Assembly: GCF_000760695.4 (NCBI RefSeq)
Contig: NZ_JHEG04000001.1
Location: 6,702,204 to 6,766,203 of the forward strand
Direction: 5' to 3'
Length of the DNA: 64,000 nt
Source of the DNA: Tolypothrix bouteillei VB521301
Lineage (GTDB): Bacteria; Cyanobacteriota; Cyanobacteriia; Cyanobacteriales; Nostocaceae
A program made the translations under genes and the position numbers. The notes beneath the pieces are model-generated. The model worked only from the letters and a program-made list of their open reading frames with translations, did no database searches and was not told the origin of the DNA. Position 1 is the first letter of the stretch. The number at the start of each line of letters is the position of its first letter. Below are positions 18,049-27,234 of the stretch, piece after piece.

Positions 18049-18525
18049 ATGCCTTACAAGCTGCTGTTTGTCTGCCTGGGAAATATCTGTCGCTCACCAT
18101 CGGCAGAAAATATAATGAATCATTTCATTAACCAGGCTGGGTTAAGCGAAAGCATTATCTGTGACTCTGCTGGTACATCTAGCTATCACATTGGCAGCCC
18201 TCCCGATGCTAGGATGAGTGCTGCCGCTTTTCAAAAGCTACAAATTAAACTAACGGGTAGAGGGCGTCAGTTCCAAAAGTCAGATTTTGAAATTTTTGAC
18301 ACGATCCTAGCTATGGATCGAGAAAATTACGAGGATATCCTCTCTCTTGACCGAACTGGTATGTATCACCACAAAGTCCACTTGATATGTGATTTTTGCT
18401 CTAGGCATACTCTTAAAGAAGTTCCCGATCCCTACTATGGTGGTCCGGAGGGATTTAATCAAGTGATTGACATACTGATTGATGCTTGTGAAGGGCTGTT
18501 AAAAGAAGTGACGAGTAGGCAGTAA
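18049..18525 (+). CDS. Low-molecular-weight protein tyrosine phosphatase
   Basis: 158 residues from the ATG at 18049. An in-frame ATG at 18025 would add eight residues, but the homologue-like start is MPYKLLFVCLGNICRSP. The P-loop C-x5-R is Cys9 to Arg15, and the general acid Asp is in VPDPYYGG near the C-terminus. The enzyme dephosphorylates tyrosine in proteins, often partners of exopolysaccharide tyrosine kinases; one such Wzc-like protein is encoded at 38.2 kb, but a link is only inference. The leader (17970-18048) is a repeat-like stretch of CAAAGGACA motifs. Confidence 0.9.
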   Translation: MPYKLLFVCLGNICRSPSAENIMNHFINQAGLSESIICDSAGTSSYHIGSPPDARMSAAAFQKLQIKLTGRGRQFQKSDFEIFDTILAMDRENYEDILSLDRTGMYHHKVHLICDFCSRHTLKEVPDPYYGGPEGFNQVIDILIDACEGLLKEVTSRQ

Positions 18526-18689
18526 CTACTAGCTAGTCCTCCCGTTTCCCGGCGGACTTGTTCGATTTTTCCGATAGTGGAGCCACCGGAATGCCAGATC
18601 TGCTTGGGATGCAGGCTACTAGTTTCCACCTCCCACCTTCTGCGATCTGAGGCAGTCGGGATGAAAAAATCGTCACTCGATCGCGAACA

Positions 18690-18805
18690 AGACAAAGGGC
18701 AATGCCCACCGTTGAATGTTGGTTGGCATTGCCCACCCTACGCCCTTATTTTCAAGGCGGAGCCTTAACGAAGGCATTCCCAGGCTTTGCCTGAGAACGA
18801 GGGGT
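18690..18805. repeat. Cluster of dispersed palindromic repeats
   Basis: Contains GGCAATGCCCACC and GGCATTGCCCACCC (18698-18735) and a GGCGGAGCC...CATTCCCAGGC...GCCTGAGAACGAG unit (about 18759-18802). The same family recurs at 57510-57620 and 63133-63183. Confidence 0.6.
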
Positions 18806-18820
18806 GTCAGCGATCGCTAT

Positions 18821-19819
18821 TTAACAAGCCGCTTGAAATTCGCCTATCATCTTCACTTCTGGCTCTAAACAGATTGACCAACGCTCTTGTACTTCTTGTT
18901 GAACGTGACGGATGACATTAAAAATATCCCAAGCACTCGCTCCGCCACAATTAACGATAAAATTAGCATGACGTTGTGCGACTTGTGCTTTACCAATTTG
19001 GTAGCCTTTTAGACCGCTTTGCTCAATTAACCAACCTGCTGCATGGGGTTTGGGATTGCGAAAAACACTACCGCAGCTTGGCAAGTGATATGGCTGAGTA
19101 TTTAGTCTGTGCTGTTTGTGCTGTTTGGTCGCTGCCAAAACGTGTTCTGGGGCTGCTCCTGGCTGTAGCTGGAAAGTTGCTTGAGTCACGATTTTCTTGC
19201 TGCCTTGCAGTACAGATGTCCGATAGCTGTAACCCAACTGTTCCCGAGTCAGTGTTTCTACAGTTCCATCGGGGAGAAGAACTTCGACACTGGATAAGAT
19301 ATCTGCGATACAGCTGCTGTGTGCTCCTGCATTCATGACAACAGCACCGCCAACGGTTCCCGGTATGCCAACAGCCCACTCCAAGCCTTGCCATCCGTGA
19401 GCTGCTGCTGCCCACACTAGACCGGGAAGGGGTTCTCCGGCTGCAACAGTGACTCGACCTGTTTCTAGATCGAAATAGCTGTGACGCAAATGACGCGTTA
19501 CAATAACCAGACCGGGTATACCGCAATCACTGATGAGCAAGTTAGACCCAGCTCCAAGTACTGTGACTGATAGTTCTTGTGTTTGAGCGTATTGAATACT
19601 GGCTTGTAAAGCTTCTAAGTTACGCGGCGCAACACACCATTGGGCGGGACCGCCTACTCTGTAAGAAGTATACCCTGCGAGTGAAACTTGAGATTTTATA
19701 ACGCAATCAGTGCCTGGTAAATAAATTTCCTGACTTTCGACGGAATTAGCCTTTAGCTGTCTGCTGTCATTAATGTTAGGAACTTTACAGACATTTGCAA
19801 CTGCCTGGGATATAGTCAT
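18821..19819 (-). CDS. murB: UDP-N-acetylmuramate dehydrogenase
   Basis: A 332-residue FAD-dependent enzyme that reduces UDP-N-acetylenolpyruvoylglucosamine to UDP-N-acetylmuramate in cytoplasmic peptidoglycan synthesis. FAD-binding landmarks are SYRVGGPAQW, LGAGSNLLISD and GIPGTVGGAVVMNAGAH. The catalytic Ser sits in PSCGSVFRNP, and the late Glu in LEPEVKMIGEF. The C-terminal substrate domain contains AGWLIEQSGLKG. The N-terminal extension of about 40 residues is normal for cyanobacteria. It lies 158 bases after murC on the same strand, a classical murC-murB pair. Confidence 0.95.
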   Translation of the reverse strand: MTISQAVANVCKVPNINDSRQLKANSVESQEIYLPGTDCVIKSQVSLAGYTSYRVGGPAQWCVAPRNLEALQASIQYAQTQELSVTVLGAGSNLLISDCGIPGLVIVTRHLRHSYFDLETGRVTVAAGEPLPGLVWAAAAHGWQGLEWAVGIPGTVGGAVVMNAGAHSSCIADILSSVEVLLPDGTVETLTREQLGYSYRTSVLQGSKKIVTQATFQLQPGAAPEHVLAATKQHKQHRLNTQPYHLPSCGSVFRNPKPHAAGWLIEQSGLKGYQIGKAQVAQRHANFIVNCGGASAWDIFNVIRHVQQEVQERWSICLEPEVKMIGEFQAAC

Positions 19820-19977
19820 ATCTTTTACAATGAGGTAAATATTGATGTTGATCTGTCGTCAAAATACGACACTAGAGGAAGGCAACGTAACTATTGCGAG
19901 ACGGACACTACGCGAGTGAAAGAACGATCCCTTGCAAGGAATTCATTCTCTCTGACCGCATGCGCCTTGCTCTTCTT

Positions 19978-21444
19978 CTAGGAAGTTGCTTGAGCTGGTT
20001 GGCAAAGTGTTGCCATGACATCGGGAATGATTTGATTGAGATTCCCTGCTCCCAAAAACAGCGCCAAGTCTCCACGACGCAGTGTTTGCAGTAAGTACTC
20101 ACTGACTGCAGTTAATGTTGGTTGATACGTCACCTGCGAATTGTACTTGGCAACTTCATCAGCCAATTTTTCCCCACTGATTTGCCCTAAATTGGGCTCC
20201 CCTGCACTGTAAATATCTGTCAGGACAACTAGATCTGCATAACTAAACGACTCGGCAAATTCCTCCAAAAAGGTCAGTGTACGGCTGTAACGATGGGGTT
20301 GGAAGATAGCAACTACTCTTTGTCCCGGTCTTGCTTGAAGGCGTGCCGCAGCAAGAGTAGCACGAATTTCACTGGGGTGATGGGCATAGTCATCTATGAA
20401 AGTAATGCCGTTCGCTTCTCCTCGGAATTCAAAACGTCGTCTTGCACCTTCAAAAGTGGAAAGCCCTTTGGCAATTTCTCCAAATTCTAAACCCAATAGC
20501 CGACCTACGGCAACGGCTGCTAGAGCATTGCTTAGATTGTGTTTGCTAAGCAAGCGTAAATTTAAAACGCCTAAGGTTTTTCCTCTTTCCCACACCAAAG
20601 CGGTTGTCCCATCGGCGCGATAGTCTACGTTGGTAACAGTATAATCGGCGTTTGTATCGGAATATAAGCTATAACTGATTGTCGGCTTTAGGCGATCGCG
20701 CACTGTTTCGCAATCAATGCTCCCTACTAGGGTTGTACAACCTCGAGCAAATGTTTGGAAGATTTCTACCACTTCGTCTAACGTTTCATAGTGGTCGGGA
20801 TGGTCTAATTCGATATTGGTAATGATGCCTATTTCCGGAGCGTGCTTAACTAAAGAACCATCCGATTCATCTGCTTCTGCTACTAAATATCGACTTTGCC
20901 CCAGTCTGGCGTTTCCTGACCAGGCATCAACTTCACCACCCACTAAAATCGTCGGATCTAAACCTGCTTCAAGTAGCATATAACCAATCATGCTACTGGT
21001 TGTAGTTTTTCCGTGGGTTCCCGCTACAGCAATGCTGTGATAATCAGCAATTAATGCTGCCAATACATCGGAGCGATGAAAAATAGGACAATTTAATTCT
21101 AAAGCTGCTTTGTATTCTAAATTGTTTGTGTTAATTGCCGTAGAACATATAACTTGAGGTAGTTTTTCTGTAGTGCTATTAAGTATTTCTTGGGGATTTA
21201 ATACCGATTCCTTATCCTTAGGGGGAGAATCTGGTTTAAAGAATTCAAGATTACTTGCCTCTTGCTTGCCAAATATATGAGCACCGATAGATTCCAAACG
21301 TCGAGTAATATGATTTGGACGAAGATCCGATCCTGACACTGGTAAATTCCGTTGGGCTAAAACATGAGCCAAAGCGGACATTCCTATGCCGCCCACACCA
21401 ATGAAATGAAATGGTCTACCGCCAAAGTCTACTGAATTTTGCAT
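19978..21444 (-). CDS. murC: UDP-N-acetylmuramate--L-alanine ligase
   Basis: A 488-residue Mur ligase that adds L-alanine to UDP-MurNAc using ATP. The N-terminal nucleotide-binding motif is FIGVGGIGMSALAHVL (about 14-29), the ATP P-loop is GTHGKTTTS (142-150), and the central domain has ADESDGSLVKHAPEIGIITN and LDHPDHY. The C-terminal domain has IDDYAHHPSEIRATLAAAR and VVAIFQPHRYSRT, both typical of MurC. The ATG at 21444 is consistent with the family. murB follows downstream on the same strand. Confidence 0.95.
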   Translation of the reverse strand: MQNSVDFGGRPFHFIGVGGIGMSALAHVLAQRNLPVSGSDLRPNHITRRLESIGAHIFGKQEASNLEFFKPDSPPKDKESVLNPQEILNSTTEKLPQVICSTAINTNNLEYKAALELNCPIFHRSDVLAALIADYHSIAVAGTHGKTTTSSMIGYMLLEAGLDPTILVGGEVDAWSGNARLGQSRYLVAEADESDGSLVKHAPEIGIITNIELDHPDHYETLDEVVEIFQTFARGCTTLVGSIDCETVRDRLKPTISYSLYSDTNADYTVTNVDYRADGTTALVWERGKTLGVLNLRLLSKHNLSNALAAVAVGRLLGLEFGEIAKGLSTFEGARRRFEFRGEANGITFIDDYAHHPSEIRATLAAARLQARPGQRVVAIFQPHRYSRTLTFLEEFAESFSYADLVVLTDIYSAGEPNLGQISGEKLADEVAKYNSQVTYQPTLTAVSEYLLQTLRRGDLALFLGAGNLNQIIPDVMATLCQPAQATS

Positions 21445-22085
21445 TGTTTTCTCCTCTTACACCACACCACACAATAATATTAAATGACACGCGTATCATA
21501 ACAGGAATGATATTTTTACCGATACTACCTTTATATATGTTGCACACCTATGGAATTTATTATTCCCTTTTTCGCCTGCGGATTCAAATTGATTTTACCC
21601 TTGATAGTGAGTTTTTCTCTGTTTGAACAGATATTATGTTTATTCTTAAAATTTCTAGTGAATCGGGAAACAATTAATTGTAATTCCAAATACATAATTT
21701 TGCCTTGATTTCAGAATTTTGCTATATTAGGGGGTTGTTGGTAAAGAAGGCACAAGTCTGCTTGTCAGATGGTAGAAGCTTCCCCTGGTTTCAATTGAAG
21801 AATTTAATAAAGTTCGCGCTTTATTATTTGTCTCCATAAATAAATACATTTGACTTTAGATCGTTTTAGCCGATACACAGAGGAGCTTTTTGCGTATTAA
21901 AAATTACAAGATGAACCTTCTGCTTTTCGGGTTAGCCAGTTCCTCCACTTGGGCAAAGACGACAGGTGCTATCTCCTGCAAAGACGCTGCGCGAACAACG
22001 GAGGAAACCTCCCGAAGACCGCACTAGGCTCACCATATGCTATCTGCCCTCTGCCTTTTCAAGAAAGCCATAATTCACTGAGTTA
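21445..22085. other. Divergent intergenic region with a degenerate repeat
   Basis: 641 bases between murC and nadD, transcribed away from each other. AT-rich, with a palindromic repeat remnant at about 21935-22030 (GGAGGAAACCTCC core) related in style to the hairpin at 34589-34628. An open frame at 21411-21626 has no protein character. No gene seen. Confidence 0.5.
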
Positions 22086-22706
22086 ATGCGACAATTGGCA
22101 ATTTTTGGAGGCACTTTCGATCCCGTTCATTGGGGACACCTGATTTTAGCTGAAGCAGCTTTGCATCAAGTTCCTTTAGAACAGGTAATTTGGGTGCCAT
22201 CGTTTAATCCTCCTTACAAACAAGCAGCGACCTTTGAGCATCGAGTAAAAATGGTACAACATGCGATCGCAGAGAATCCGAAGTTTTCCGTGTCTCTCGT
22301 TGAACAAGGTCATTCGGGATCTTCTTTTGCGATTGACACCCTGATAAATTTATCAGCAGATTGCCCAGACACGCGATGGTACTGGATTATTGGATTGGAT
22401 GCGTTTCAGACCTTGCCTCGTTGGTACCGTGGGCAGGAATTAGCACGGCTTTGTGAGTGGTTGATAGCACCCCGACTCCTAAGTGGTGAGACTATAACTC
22501 AAAGTGAGATAATCTGCAAGCAAGTGGTGCAAAAGCTTACAAAACAAACTTTTAACATACACTGGCAATTATTGAATATCCCGTTCTTGGGGCTTTCGTC
22601 AAGTCTCATCCGTAACATGTATAATGACGGTCGATCTATTCGTTATTTAGTTCCAGAAACGGTTAGAGCCTATATCGCCAACCATAATTTGTATGAAAAG
22701 GGGTAG
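22086..22706 (+). CDS. nadD: Nicotinate-nucleotide adenylyltransferase
   Basis: A 206-residue nucleotidyltransferase of NAD synthesis (nicotinate mononucleotide plus ATP to deamido-NAD). The (T/H)xGH-type signature is GGTFDPVHWGH (8-18), followed by VIWVPSFNPPYK, the IIGLDAFQTLPRWYRG segment (cyanobacterial form of the (G)xDxxxxxxxW motif) and the C-terminal SSSLIRN motif with YLVPETVRAYI. Length is normal. ATG at 22086. gap2 follows after 122 bases on the same strand. Confidence 0.93.
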   Translation: MRQLAIFGGTFDPVHWGHLILAEAALHQVPLEQVIWVPSFNPPYKQAATFEHRVKMVQHAIAENPKFSVSLVEQGHSGSSFAIDTLINLSADCPDTRWYWIIGLDAFQTLPRWYRGQELARLCEWLIAPRLLSGETITQSEIICKQVVQKLTKQTFNIHWQLLNIPFLGLSSSLIRNMYNDGRSIRYLVPETVRAYIANHNLYEKG

Positions 22707-22828
22707 GAAAAAAATATTTATTTTTGTGGCTCTAACACTTTATAGTTATAAATACTCCCCCCTTTACGGTATGATCGGGGTCATTAGTAGCTTTTAATAA
22801 GGTATATAACGATAGAGGGCAAGACGCT

Positions 22829-23845
22829 GTGATTAGAGTAGCAATAAATGGTTTTGGGCGCATCGGACGTAACTTTGCGCGTTGCTGGATAGGTAGAGAG
22901 AATAGCAATATTGAGCTAGTTGCTATCAACGATACTTCTGACCCCAGAACCAACGCGCACCTGCTGAAGTATGACACAATGCTAGGGAAGTTAAAGGGTG
23001 TTGACATTAGCGCTGATGACAACTCCATTACCGTTAACGGTAAAACCATTAAGTGTGTATCCGACCGGAACCCAGAAAACTTGCCCTGGAAAGACTGGGA
23101 TATAGATCTCATTATTGAAGCCACAGGCGTATTTACTTCTAGAGAAGGAGCAACTAAGCATCTGAATGCGGGAGCTAAAAAAGTTCTTATCACTGCTCCA
23201 GGAAAGAACGATGATGGCACTTTTGTGGTAGGCGTGAACCACCACGACTACGACCACGAAAAACACCAAATTATCAGCAACGCTAGTTGTACTACAAACT
23301 GTTTGGCTCCTATTGCGAAGGTGTTGCACGAAAAATTCGGCATCATCAAAGGCACCATGACCACTACTCACAGCTATACGGGCGACCAGCGTTTGTTGGA
23401 TGCTTCCCACAGAGATGTCCGACGGGCGCGTGCTGCTGCTCTCAATATTGTGCCTACCTCTACAGGTGCAGCTAAAGCTGTAGCATTAGTATTGCCCGAT
23501 TTAAAGGGCAAGCTGAACGGTGTTGCACTCCGCGTTCCTACCCCTAACGTTTCTATGGTGGATTTCGTCGTACAAGTCGAAAAATCCACTATCACAGAAG
23601 AAGTTAACCAAGCCCTCAAAGAAGCTTCTGAAAATTCACTCAAAGGCATTCTGGCATACAGTGAGGAAGCACTGGTATCTTCTGATTACCAAGGTACTGA
23701 TGAATCTTCGATTGTTGATTCAAGCTTAACCATGGTCTTGGGCGGCGACTTAGTTAAGGTGATGGCTTGGTATGATAACGAATGGGGCTACAGCCAACGC
23801 GTACTCGATCTTGCCGAATTGGTAGGTGAGAAGTGGGTTAAATAG
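22829..23845 (+). CDS. gap2: Glyceraldehyde-3-phosphate dehydrogenase, Calvin-cycle type
   Basis: 338 residues starting at GTG (22829) with a GAGGG ribosome binding site upstream. The Rossmann motif is [10 protein letters not shown] (6-15), the nucleotide-selective loop is INDTSDPRT (33-41), the catalytic Cys154 is in SNASCTTNC and the His182 in [10 protein letters not shown]. The N-terminal [20 protein letters not shown] pattern and the DTSDPRT loop are those of the cyanobacterial Gap2 (dual NADPH/NADH, photosynthetic) rather than glycolytic Gap1. It reduces 1,3-bisphosphoglycerate in the Calvin cycle in the cytoplasm. A terminator follows at 23934-23974. Confidence 0.95.
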   Translation: MIRVAINGFGRIGRNFARCWIGRENSNIELVAINDTSDPRTNAHLLKYDTMLGKLKGVDISADDNSITVNGKTIKCVSDRNPENLPWKDWDIDLIIEATGVFTSREGATKHLNAGAKKVLITAPGKNDDGTFVVGVNHHDYDHEKHQIISNASCTTNCLAPIAKVLHEKFGIIKGTMTTTHSYTGDQRLLDASHRDVRRARAAALNIVPTSTGAAKAVALVLPDLKGKLNGVALRVPTPNVSMVDFVVQVEKSTITEEVNQALKEASENSLKGILAYSEEALVSSDYQGTDESSIVDSSLTMVLGGDLVKVMAWYDNEWGYSQRVLDLAELVGEKWVK

Positions 23846-23917
23846 TTATTTGTTAGTGGTTAGTGGATAGCTGTTGGCAGTGAGTGGTTTGAGCAACTCA
23901 CAACTATCAACTATCAA

Positions 23918-24955
23918 CTAACCAAAATGCTGAAATCCCCGATTAAGTGTGAGAACTCGATCGGGATTTTTTTTGTCTGGCTCGCGTAAAATTACTGTTG
24001 GCTCGCTGGTAATTGTTCCCACGATCGCAGCATTGTTTCCCAGTGTTTGTACAAACTTTTCTGCTACTTCTTTGGGCATACACAATACAAGTTCAAAATC
24101 TTCACCGCCATATAAAGCATATTCTAGGGCTTGTTCTTTGCTTAACCAGGAATGGAATGCTTCGGGTAAGGGAATTTGCGTACTCTCAATAACAGCACCT
24201 GCTTGACTGTTGTGGCAAATTTGGATAACAGCATCTGCTAAGCCATCACTGCTGTCCATTCCGGAAATGGGAAGCGAGGGAGAGAGGGACACAGGGGGGA
24301 ACAGAGAATTTAAGATTTCCCAAAGTATGGGTAGGGCATCAAGTCGCGGTTGGGGACGCTGATGTGCTTTAATTAGGGCTGTGCGATCGCTAGCACTGAG
24401 ATTTTTTCCTAGTTCGGGATGTAGAAGTAATTGCAAGCCAGCAGAGGAAGCACCGTGAACCCCTGTCACAACAATAACATCCCCAACTTTGGCATTGTTG
24501 CGTCGGATAGTTTGCTGTGGCTTCACTTGACCGAAGGCTGCGATCGCTATGGTTGTTGTGGGCGATCGTACTATATCTCCACCAACAATCGGTGTATTGT
24601 ATTTTTGCAAACACTGAGACATACCCTGGTATAATGTATCAACCCAACTGACAGCAACCTCACCAGGTAATCCCAAGCCAACCGTAATCCCCAATGGAGT
24701 TGCTCCCATTGCTGCTATATCGGATAAATTAGCTGCTGCTGCTCGCCAACCAACATCCTCTGGAGATGTCGTAATATCGCTGAAGTGGACGCCGTCAATT
24801 AACACATCAGTCGTTACCACTAAAGATTTTCCCGGTTCAGTAGAAAGCACAGCAGCATCATCTCCAACAATGTCAGGAGGACAATAACGCTGCAATCTTT
24901 TTAAAAGACCTTGTTCGCCAATATCTCGAACTAACGAAGAAAATTCATTATTCAC
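23918..24955 (-). CDS. thiL: Thiamine-monophosphate kinase
   Basis: A 345-residue ATP-dependent kinase that makes thiamine diphosphate from thiamine monophosphate. Family motifs are DIGEQGLLKRL near the start, VGDDAAVL (about 30-37), VVTTDVLIDGVHF, NLSDIAAMGATPLG, VGGDIVRS and the C-terminal SGMDSSDGLADAV and YGGEDFELVLCMP. A short Ser/Pro-rich insertion (PPVSLSPSLP) sits before SGMDSSDG. The start is GTG at 24955 with a weak ribosome binding site. There is no THI-box riboswitch visible in the 270 bases upstream. Its 3' end carries the gap2 terminator on the opposite strand. Confidence 0.93.
   Translation of the reverse strand: MNNEFSSLVRDIGEQGLLKRLQRYCPPDIVGDDAAVLSTEPGKSLVVTTDVLIDGVHFSDITTSPEDVGWRAAAANLSDIAAMGATPLGITVGLGLPGEVAVSWVDTLYQGMSQCLQKYNTPIVGGDIVRSPTTTIAIAAFGQVKPQQTIRRNNAKVGDVIVVTGVHGASSAGLQLLLHPELGKNLSASDRTALIKAHQRPQPRLDALPILWEILNSLFPPVSLSPSLPISGMDSSDGLADAVIQICHNSQAGAVIESTQIPLPEAFHSWLSKEQALEYALYGGEDFELVLCMPKEVAEKFVQTLGNNAAIVGTITSEPTVILREPDKKNPDRVLTLNRGFQHFG
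23934..23974 (+). terminator. Rho-independent terminator of gap2, inside the thiL coding end
   Basis: Arms AATCCCCGAT (23934-23943, one C bulged) and ATCGGGATT (23960-23968), running into an eight-T tract (23967-23974). It lies 89 bases after the gap2 stop and within the last codons of the convergent thiL gene. Confidence 0.8.
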
Positions 24956-25183
24956 ATTTCAAGTTATGATAAAAATACTGTTTTGGAATCTGATTTGTAT
25001 GGGAACCATACCAGCAATCAAATCTCACATCTGAAGAATATTTAACTTCTGAAAAAAGCGTTTTAACTGACTACCAGCAGATTCTATCGCCTACGTTTCC
25101 TGAATTATTCATGACTGATAAACAAGTTTTTGCCGCAGGAAATCTTGATTAATATGTCGATTTTCGATCTGCAATTGCCGTAA

Positions 25184-25200
25184 GGTGGGCATTACCCACC
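25184..25200. repeat. GGTGGGCATTACCCACC palindrome
   Basis: A short hairpin (GGTGGG/CCCACC) 27 bases from the cyclophilin stop. The same core, inverted, forms the terminator stem at 58783-58807. Here no T-run follows in the cyclophilin direction. Confidence 0.5.
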
Positions 25201-25226
25201 CTACCTAGATTTCAATAAAAAATGGT

Positions 25227-26333
25227 TTAAGCAACGTTGGGTTCTACTAAATTCTCAAGCCCTTGGATGACTTTAGCAGATTCAATTTTGTCACCTGCTT
25301 TCAATTCGTCCAAAACTTCTTTTCCTTCAGTAACGTAGCCAAAAACAGCATAGCGACCATCAAGTAAGTTGCGTCCTGCGGGAGTTAGTTCTGGTTCAAA
25401 TAGAAAGAAGAAGACTTGTGAAGAACCGCCATTTACATCACGTTCGGGACGTGCTAAAGCTAAAGCACCAAAGGCGGAGAAGGGAAGAACAGGTAAGTCA
25501 GTGTAACGACCTGCTTCTTCTAAGGTGATACCGTAAGTCGGTTTTTTATCGCCTTTGACAAGGACTTCCAAAGGAATAGCACGATATTTACCCGTTTTTG
25601 GATCGATAAAACCTGCGTCTTGACCTGGTGGATCTCCGGTTTGTAAGACGTAAGATTCTTCAGAACGGGTGAATTCCAAACCGTTATAAAAACCCCGTTG
25701 TACCAAATCAACAAAATTTCCAGAAGTTACGGGGGCGCTGTAGCCATCTACAACAAGCGTCAGATCGCCTTTATTGGTTTTGACTTCTACAGTTGCACGA
25801 CCTTTAAGTTGAGGTAAATTACTGTATTCGCTTGGTACTTCAAAGGGAAATTTCTTCACCATTGATTCTTCTAAAAGACCTACCAAACTGAGTAGTTTAG
25901 CCCTTTGTTCCTTAACTTGTTCTTTGTTTTTTGTTTTAACCACTTCTTGCAAAGTGTTAACGCCAGACTTTAACTCGGAAATCCAAGCCTCAGCTTGAGG
26001 TTTTCTTTCATCTGGGACACTGGCTAAAAGTTGGGCGGGTTTCTCAAGAATACGCGATGCTTTGCTGAGATCTTTAGAAACAGCACCCCAGCGTCGATTT
26101 GCTCGCAGTTGGTTTGATATGTCTTCTAAACTTGCTTGCAGTTCCCGCACGGGTTTATTCTCTATTGGAAGTGCGTACTGTAAAAGAGATTTACCGTCAG
26201 TAATGGCGTTACCAGCAGGTAGCGCAGCACTACAAGATGGTGTCCATCCAGCTGCACTTATTCCTAAAAATAGAGTGACCAGCAGCAGTGCAATGAGACT
26301 GTTATTCAGCCAGGATTTCAATATTTTGAACAT
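25227..26333 (-). CDS. Cyclophilin-type peptidyl-prolyl isomerase, TLP40/CYP38-like
   Basis: A 368-residue exported protein. Residues 1-36 form a signal peptide (hydrophobic LIALLLVTLFLGISAAG, cleavage near CSA-ALP). A helical N-terminal region (about 45-165) precedes a cyclophilin-like domain (about 178-355) with TNKGDLTLVVDGYSAP, FVDLVQRGFYNGLEFTR, GGSSQVFFFLFEPEL and GRYAVFGYV. This is the layout of thylakoid-lumen TLP40/CYP38, which assists photosystem II assembly; lumenal or periplasmic location is inferred. Several residues needed for isomerase activity in true cyclophilins are not obviously present, as in CYP38. It lies 93 bases downstream of the end of the rhomboid gene region on the same strand. 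Confidence 0.85.
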   Translation of the reverse strand: MFKILKSWLNNSLIALLLVTLFLGISAAGWTPSCSAALPAGNAITDGKSLLQYALPIENKPVRELQASLEDISNQLRANRRWGAVSKDLSKASRILEKPAQLLASVPDERKPQAEAWISELKSGVNTLQEVVKTKNKEQVKEQRAKLLSLVGLLEESMVKKFPFEVPSEYSNLPQLKGRATVEVKTNKGDLTLVVDGYSAPVTSGNFVDLVQRGFYNGLEFTRSEESYVLQTGDPPGQDAGFIDPKTGKYRAIPLEVLVKGDKKPTYGITLEEAGRYTDLPVLPFSAFGALALARPERDVNGGSSQVFFFLFEPELTPAGRNLLDGRYAVFGYVTEGKEVLDELKAGDKIESAKVIQGLENLVEPNVA

Positions 26334-26410
26334 GAGATGGCTTCAATGCAACATCAGATTGTTAACAAGATTTAACCCATTAATCATCTTCCCACAGGAC
26401 TGCAAACAGT

Positions 26411-27109
26411 TTAGTCATAATCTCGTTTAAATAAACCCAGTAAAGGACCGAGAATCAAACCAAACACAAAGCCACCTATATGCGCCCAATACGCAACTCC
26501 ACCTGTCTCCATACTCATAGCAGCTGGTTGCAAGCTTGCAAGACCGGATATGACATTTTGGACAATAAACAGTCCTATCAAAATCATCGCTGGAACTCTA
26601 ATTGTCGTAATGAAAAATCCTAAGAAGACTAATGAAACGACTCCCGTGCGTGGAAAGCGAATAATGTAAGCACCCAAAATGCCTGAAATTGCACCACTTG
26701 CTCCTAAAGAAGGAATTGTAGAATTTACACCAACGAGCCACTGACACAAAGCTGCTAGAGCACCACAACTTAAATAGAAAATTAGGTATTTAAAATGACC
26801 CAAGCGGTCTTCAATATTGTTACCAAAAACCCATAAAAAAACCATATTGGATATGAGATGCCACCAGCCACCGTGTAAAAACTGTGACGTAAATAAAGTA
26901 GCCCACTCAGGTACGGATGGATTAACTGACGCACCAGCAAAACTAGCCGTTAACTGTCGTGGAATTACGGCATATAACTGTAGAAACTGTTCTAGTTGCG
27001 TCTCCGATAAACTCACTTCATGGAGAAAAAGTAATACGTTCATACCGATCAACCCATAGGTAATGTATGGGGTGATTCGGGTCGGGTTTTCGTCGTAAAG
27101 GGGAAACAC
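26411..27109 (-). CDS. Rhomboid family intramembrane serine protease (copy 1)
   Basis: 232 residues from a GTG at 27109 preceded by AGGAAAAG; the open frame runs further up through low-complexity CCCTGGTCC sequence that is unlikely to be coding. The chosen start gives MFPLYDENPTRITPY, parallel to MVPIRDDNPTTITPY in the neighbour. Six or more transmembrane helices are present. The catalytic pair is Ser138 (LGASGAISG) and His210 (YWAHIGGF); the HLISNMVFLWVFG loop carries the conserved His/Asn of the family. It cleaves membrane proteins within the bilayer; the substrate is unknown. It is the downstream copy of a tandem pair. Confidence 0.88.
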   Translation of the reverse strand: MFPLYDENPTRITPYITYGLIGMNVLLFLHEVSLSETQLEQFLQLYAVIPRQLTASFAGASVNPSVPEWATLFTSQFLHGGWWHLISNMVFLWVFGNNIEDRLGHFKYLIFYLSCGALAALCQWLVGVNSTIPSLGASGAISGILGAYIIRFPRTGVVSLVFLGFFITTIRVPAMILIGLFIVQNVISGLASLQPAAMSMETGGVAYWAHIGGFVFGLILGPLLGLFKRDYD

Positions 27110-27234
27110 AGGTGCTTTTCCTAATTTGCCACTACCTGAAATATAACTTGTTAGGGGTAGGACGATAGGGGACCAGGGGGACCAGGAGGACAAGGAAGAT
27201 AATATCTTCTTCTCCCTTGTCTACTCGTTAAACT

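Noticed and set aside
21449..21475. TCTCCTCTTACACCACACC resembling the Yfr1 RNA loop motif
   Set aside because: The ACTCCTCACAC core is not matched and there are no flanking stem-loops.
24956..25226. Thiamine riboswitch before thiL
   Set aside because: No THI-box motifs (CTGAGA, ACCTGA-like) are present in the leader.
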